Shown: positions 42,901 to 46,464 of the stretch, piece after piece
Position numbering within the stretch: position 1 is the stretch's first letter
Layout: each line of letters begins with the position of its first letter
From: Nocardia miyunensis NBRC 108239
GTDB taxonomy: Bacteria; Actinomycetota; Actinomycetes; Mycobacteriales; Mycobacteriaceae
Reading direction: 5' to 3'
NCBI RefSeq assembly: GCF_001613065.1
Contig: NZ_BDBQ01000111.1
Coordinates: 1-46,464, forward strand
Length of the DNA stretch: 46,464 bases
Notes under the pieces: model-generated
The model's database searches: none
Seen by the model: only the letters and a program-made list of their open reading frames with translations
What the model was told of the DNA's origin: nothing
Program-made: the position numbers and the translations under genes

Positions 42901-43176
42901 AATTTCCTTCTAACCCCGACCGCCCACATTATAAGCAAAATAATATGTTCTTGTACACCGCCGCGCACAGGAATAGTCTTCCCCGCCACGACGAATTTGT
43001 GGCTTCCGTCCTTCGATCAGACGACCAAATACTCTTTCCGCAATCTTTTCGCTCGGTCTTTCGGAGCGAGAATCGAATTTCTCGACCATTCATTTATACA
43101 TGATGGGTGAACCAGTATCCACCGACCGGATCGGATGCCCGACATCTTCTGCACTATGGCGATCCGTGGATTGCGA
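42901..43176. other. AT-rich intergenic region upstream of the NRPS
   Basis: About 276 bases, much richer in A and T than anything else nearby, between the SDR stop and the NRPS start. It contains the promoter listed separately. Beyond that I see no gene and no clear terminator for the SDR. The AT-rich stretch continues to about 43100. Confidence 0.6.
42928..42957 (-). promoter_or_regulatory. promoter of the NRPS operon
   Basis: On the minus strand a consensus -10 TATAAT (42928-42933) is preceded by 18 bases and TGTACA (42952-42957), which matches the -35 consensus in four of six positions. The -10 lies 28-33 bases before the start codon, so the leader is short. An inverted repeat ATTAT-N7-ATAAT (42928-42944) overlaps the -10 and could be an operator. 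I saw no IdeR/DtxR-type iron box, which argues against classical siderophore control. Confidence 0.6.
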
Positions 43177-44055
43177 CTATTCGAGTTCGCGGTGCGATCG
43201 ACGTTCCAGAAAGCGCTGGACGCGGTCGCGGTGGACGGCGGACCAGGCCTGGACCCGGACCGCCCACCAGGGGGCGACATCACGAGGTTTGGCCGTGATT
43301 GCGTACGCAATGAGGTCGGCGGCTTCCTCGACCGTCAGCCCCGGGATGCGACGGAAGTCGGTGGGAGCGCTCATTCTGGTGTGGACCAACGGCAGATAGA
43401 CCGATGTGGTGGTGACGTCGTCTCCGGCGATTTCCGCGGCGACACTGCGCAGCCAGACGTCGAACGCCGCTTTCGAGGCGCCGTAGGCCGACCAACGCGG
43501 ACTCGGCGGCATGAGCACGCCGCAGGTGGAGACATTCACGATATGCCCCTGCCGGCGTGCGCACATATCGGGCAGCAGGGTGAGCAGCAGCCGCACCGGG
43601 CCGAGATAGTTGGTATCGATGGTGCGGGTGAAATCGTGGAACCGGTCGTAGGACTCGGCGATAGGCCGCCGAATCGACTTTCCCGCGTTGCTGATCACCA
43701 CATCGACATGCCCGTACTCGGCCAGCAGCGTCCGGCCGAGCCGCTCGACGGCAGCCATATCGGTCAGGTCGCTCGCATACGCGTGGGCCGTGCCGCCGGC
43801 GGCGGTGATATCGGCAGCGAGCCTTTCCAATTCGGTCCGAGAACGCGCCACCAGCGGCACCACCGCCCCCGCCGCGGCCAGTTTCCGCGCACTGGCTTTG
43901 CCGATACCGTGCGAGGCGCCGGTCACCAGCACCACCTTGCCGCCGACGGCGGCACGCAACGACTCCTCGCTCGGCCGGAATGTCGGATACAGCAGCCGGA
44001 TCGCCACCCGTTCGGCGAGCGGCCGCGCACGGTTCGTGACCGGCGTTTCGTTCAC
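43177..44055 (-). CDS. short-chain dehydrogenase/reductase
   Basis: A 292-residue SDR with about 35 additional N-terminal residues before the Rossmann start VVLVTGASHGIGKASA. It has SNAG, a Ser in HIVNVSTCGVLM and the YGASK catalytic motif. The C-terminal part runs to about residue 290 with a basic, amphipathic end (VQRFLERRSHRELE) that may associate with membranes, as in mycobacterial SDRs of the same length. It lies 276 bases upstream of the NRPS on the same strand and downstream of a ruined GMC oxidase gene. It could tailor the NRPS product or a lipid, or be unrelated; the sequence does not decide. Confidence 0.85.
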   Translation of the reverse strand: MNETPVTNRARPLAERVAIRLLYPTFRPSEESLRAAVGGKVVLVTGASHGIGKASARKLAAAGAVVPLVARSRTELERLAADITAAGGTAHAYASDLTDMAAVERLGRTLLAEYGHVDVVISNAGKSIRRPIAESYDRFHDFTRTIDTNYLGPVRLLLTLLPDMCARRQGHIVNVSTCGVLMPPSPRWSAYGASKAAFDVWLRSVAAEIAGDDVTTTSVYLPLVHTRMSAPTDFRRIPGLTVEEAADLIAYAITAKPRDVAPWWAVRVQAWSAVHRDRVQRFLERRSHRELE

Positions 44056-44094
44056 AGCTTTCGACTGTATCGCCCGGCCGTCGCCACAAACGCC

Positions 44095-45089
44095 CGGAAC
44101 GAATGATCTGTTCGATATTGCGCTCGGCCAGCGCGCTGATCGTCAGTGACGGATTCACCGTTCCGCTGCTACCCGGCACCGCCGCGCCGTCCATCACATA
44201 GAGGTTCCGATAACCACGCACCCGGCCGTATTCGTCCGCCGCGCGGCCGATCACCGCGCCGCCCAGCGGATGAGAGGTGAACGACGCATCCGCATCCGGA
44301 ATTGTCCGAATGCCGGAATTGCAGTGACAGCCCGCCCGCTGGTTGACTTCCCGCGCTCGCGCGAGATAGGCGGCAGCCCCGTCGGGCGGCCACCGCAGGT
44401 CCACCCGCCCGTCGGCCGGATCGCAGACGAACCTGCCCCGGGTGTCCTCCAGCACGATGCCCAACGATCCGAGAACGGTGGTGTCGAAGGGCGTGGTGCC
44501 GGACGATGTTCCAGGTCCAGATGCCGTCGTTACGCCGCGGCTGATATCCGGCCGCGCGGACCTGCCGGTCCCAGGCACGGGAGTGCGTGAACGCGACGGA
44601 GTTGTAGATGTCGGGCGGAATCGGGCTGGGCCGCAGCATCTTTCGGACCCTGGGGTAATAGACCTCATGCATCTCGCGGTAGTCGACCACGCCCCGGAAC
44701 AGATGGTCGAAGAACCTCTCCTCCGGCTCGAGCGTCACCCCGGTGCACACCACCGAGCCGCCGCCCACGCACGCTCCGCGCCACACGTCGATGCCCGCGT
44801 AGCTGGAGACATCGAGGGCCCCGCCGAACAAATCGACAGCCAATGGGACCCCGTCCACCCCGGTGAAGGAGGTGCGCTGCCAGAAGCCGCGGCCGTCGGG
44901 AATGGTGTCGGTGGCGAAGATGTCGCGCCACGAATCGCGCGGCCAGCGCGATCCACGCTCGAGCACCGCGACCCGAATCCCGGACCGCGACAGGCGCAGC
45001 GCGATGACCGCCGCCCCGAGCCCCTGTCCATAATGCCCCCTCGCCCGAGGCGAACGGTAGCTGCGACAGACATAGCGGCTACCTATCAT
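44095..45089 (-). pseudogene. GMC oxidoreductase (cholesterol oxidase-like), internal deletion with frameshift
   Basis: The 5' frame encodes the FAD-binding start GQGLGAAVIALRLSRSGIRVAVLERG and the FAD-contact region WRGACVGGGSVVCTGVTLEP, running to NDGIWTWNIV near base 44510. From there similarity continues only in a different frame with SGTTPFDTTVLGSLG, SHPLGGAVIGRAADEYGRV and the C-terminal GSSGTVNPSLTISALAERNIEQI. About 150 residues of the substrate domain are missing at the frame change, compared with a normal length of about 500. The N-terminal strand before the GxGxxG is also abnormal, and the 3' end runs without a stop into the SDR gene. The product cannot be a working oxidase. Confidence 0.85.
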
Positions 45090-45116
45090 AGGAGTAGTCG
45101 GGGCTGGGAGGTGACG

Positions 45117-46400
45117 ATGTTGATTCGTGCATGGACTCGATGGCTGCTCACACATGGCATCCCACGGATTTATCTTCGGTGGTCGGCGCGTCTCGGTGAC
45201 CCGCTCGGGCAGATCGCCGTCGGTTCGGATCGTTTGCTCGGCTCATCGCCGTACATCGAACAGATCCGGCAGCGCGGCCGGATTCCCAGGATGTCGGGGG
45301 TGCGGGTAACCGCGGACTACGAACTGTGCCGACTCATCCTGCGAGACCGGCGCTTCGGCATAGTCACGCCCAACCACCCGGCCCTGCCGAAGCCGATCCG
45401 CTGGATGATGACCAAGACGGATCTGGGACTTCCCAATCTGGGCGAACCGCCCTCGATGCTGGTGACCGATCCGCCCGATCACACCCGGTACCGGCGCATG
45501 GTCGGGCAGGCGTTCGGCCCGAAGGCGATCGCGACGCTGGACGAGCGAGTCACCGAGGTCGCCGATGACCTCGTCGAACGCCTGAGTTCCAAACCTCGGC
45601 CGGACCTGATCCAGGACTTCTGCACACAGCTGCCCGTCACGATCATCGCCGAAATACTCGGGCTGCCGGACACCATGCATTCGACCCTGCTGAAGTGGGG
45701 AGACTCCGGCGCACCGCTGCTCGAACGAGGCCTGCCCTGGTCCACCTACCGCCACGCGATCGAAGATCTGGCCGAAGTCCAGCTGTACTTCGACCGGTAC
45801 TTCGATGGGCTCACCGCCGACCCGCAGGACGACGTGCTCAGCATGCTGGTGACAGGTGACGAGCTCACCCGCCGCGAGCAGGTGGCCAACGCGGCCCTGC
45901 TCCTGGACGCCGGATTCCTGACGACGGTGAACATGCTCGGCAACGGAATCGTGCTGCTGACGAGCCACCCGGACCAGCTGGAACTGTGCACCGCACAGCC
46001 GGAACTGTGGCCGAACGCGGTGGAGGAGATCCTGCGCTACGACGGTCCCGTGCGGATGACCGGCCGGGTCGCGAACTGTGACGTGGACATCGCCGATCAG
46101 CACATCACCGCGGGTTCCCTCGTCCTGCTCTCCCTGGCAGGAGCCAACGACGATCCAGCCGTCTTTCCCGACCCGCAGCAATTCGATGTCACCAGGGACA
46201 ACGCCGGGGAACACCTCGCATTCGGCAGCGGAATACACGGCTGCCTGGGAGCCAGACTCGCCCGGCTGGAAGGCGCCGTCGCGCTGCGAGCCCTCTTCGA
46301 GCGGTACCCGGATCTGAGCCTGGACGGCCCGCCGATCCCGCATCCCCTGCGAAACCTGCACGCCTACCGCTCGATACCCGCCATGCTGTCCGCCGCGTAG
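45117..46400 (+). CDS. cytochrome P450
   Basis: A 427-residue soluble bacterial P450 that would hydroxylate a small hydrophobic or peptide substrate using ferredoxin-delivered electrons. The haem loop FGSGIHGCLGARLA places the ligand Cys near residue 376. The ExxR motif is EEILR near residue 303, followed by MTGRVANCDV. In the I-helix the usual AGxE/DTT reads AGFLTT (about 265-270), so the conserved acid is Leu. The ATG at 45117 has GGGAGGTG upstream. It diverges from the broken GMC oxidase gene. No ferredoxin or reductase gene is in the window. It may tailor the NRPS product, but it is separated from the NRPS by two genes on the other strand. Confidence 0.92.
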   Translation: MLIRAWTRWLLTHGIPRIYLRWSARLGDPLGQIAVGSDRLLGSSPYIEQIRQRGRIPRMSGVRVTADYELCRLILRDRRFGIVTPNHPALPKPIRWMMTKTDLGLPNLGEPPSMLVTDPPDHTRYRRMVGQAFGPKAIATLDERVTEVADDLVERLSSKPRPDLIQDFCTQLPVTIIAEILGLPDTMHSTLLKWGDSGAPLLERGLPWSTYRHAIEDLAEVQLYFDRYFDGLTADPQDDVLSMLVTGDELTRREQVANAALLLDAGFLTTVNMLGNGIVLLTSHPDQLELCTAQPELWPNAVEEILRYDGPVRMTGRVANCDVDIADQHITAGSLVLLSLAGANDDPAVFPDPQQFDVTRDNAGEHLAFGSGIHGCLGARLARLEGAVALRALFERYPDLSLDGPPIPHPLRNLHAYRSIPAMLSAA

Positions 46401-46464
46401 CTACCTGCGACGCCTTGTCGATGCCGCGACCCACTCCTATCCTTACGGGCAGGGGTCCTGCGGA
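46401..46464. other. window end, no feature seen
   Basis: Sixty-four bases after the P450 stop. I see no start codon with a ribosome binding site and no hairpin that I would trust as a terminator. Confidence 0.5.

Noticed and set aside
42901..43176. Iron box, which would suggest a siderophore NRPS
   Set aside because: No TTAGGTTAGGCTAACCTAA-like site found, and no transport, salicylate or hydroxyornithine genes nearby.
1..46464. CRISPR arrays, tRNA/rRNA genes, insertion sequences, attachment sites
   Set aside because: No regularly spaced repeats, no RNA gene signatures, no transposase or integrase frames and no terminal repeats were seen on reading both strands.

Overview
The window is high-GC, densely coded DNA from an actinomycete, most likely Nocardia or a close relative in Mycobacteriales. 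The grounds are a transhydrogenase split into pntAA/pntAB/pntB, many paralogous beta-oxidation genes, a PAS-ANTAR gene and a very large NRPS whose first condensation domain looks like those of mycobacterial and nocardial lipopeptide synthetases. No rRNA, tRNA, CRISPR array, insertion sequence or phage gene was seen.

Layout. 1-2.5 kb: NAD(P) transhydrogenase genes on the minus strand (pntB is cut by the window edge). 2.6-23.5 kb: a catabolic island built around a divergent promoter near 12.4 kb. Leftward genes: a miniature SDR remnant, enoyl-CoA hydratase, thiolase, FadB-like protein, an acyl-CoA dehydrogenase fused to an SDR, a small helical protein, a double-TetR regulator, an SDR and another enoyl-CoA hydratase. 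Rightward genes: SCP2-type thiolase, two MaoC-type hydratases, SDR, acyl-CoA synthetase, two APH-type phosphotransferases, an HSL-type esterase, a HAPMO-like Baeyer-Villiger monooxygenase and an enoyl-CoA hydratase. 23.5-25 kb: a relic zone with fragments of a P-type ATPase, a PAS-ANTAR protein and a phytase-like protein plus one intact small unknown gene. 25-42.9 kb: a 5,727-residue four-module NRPS, translationally coupled to a small downstream gene. 43-46.4 kb: an SDR, a wrecked GMC (cholesterol-oxidase-like) oxidoreductase and a divergent cytochrome P450.

How the genes may work together. The BVMO and esterase could open a ketone through an ester or lactone to a hydroxy acid; the acyl-CoA synthetase would activate it; the two kinases, the small helical protein and the acyl-CoA dehydrogenase resemble the parts of LvaAB/LvaC-type 4-hydroxyacyl-CoA phosphorylation; the remaining genes finish beta-oxidation. 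This is inference from gene families and neighbourhood.

The strongest unusual theme is repeated internal deletion. It is seen in the dehydrogenase::SDR chimera, in an SDR cut to 37 codons that keeps its ribosome binding site and its overlap with the next gene, in three micro-ORFs coupled to the start of the next gene, in a GMC gene with a frameshifting deletion, and in an NRPS condensation domain lacking its catalytic half. Either this lineage has real gene decay with coupling preserved, or the assembly has collapsed; both can be tested.
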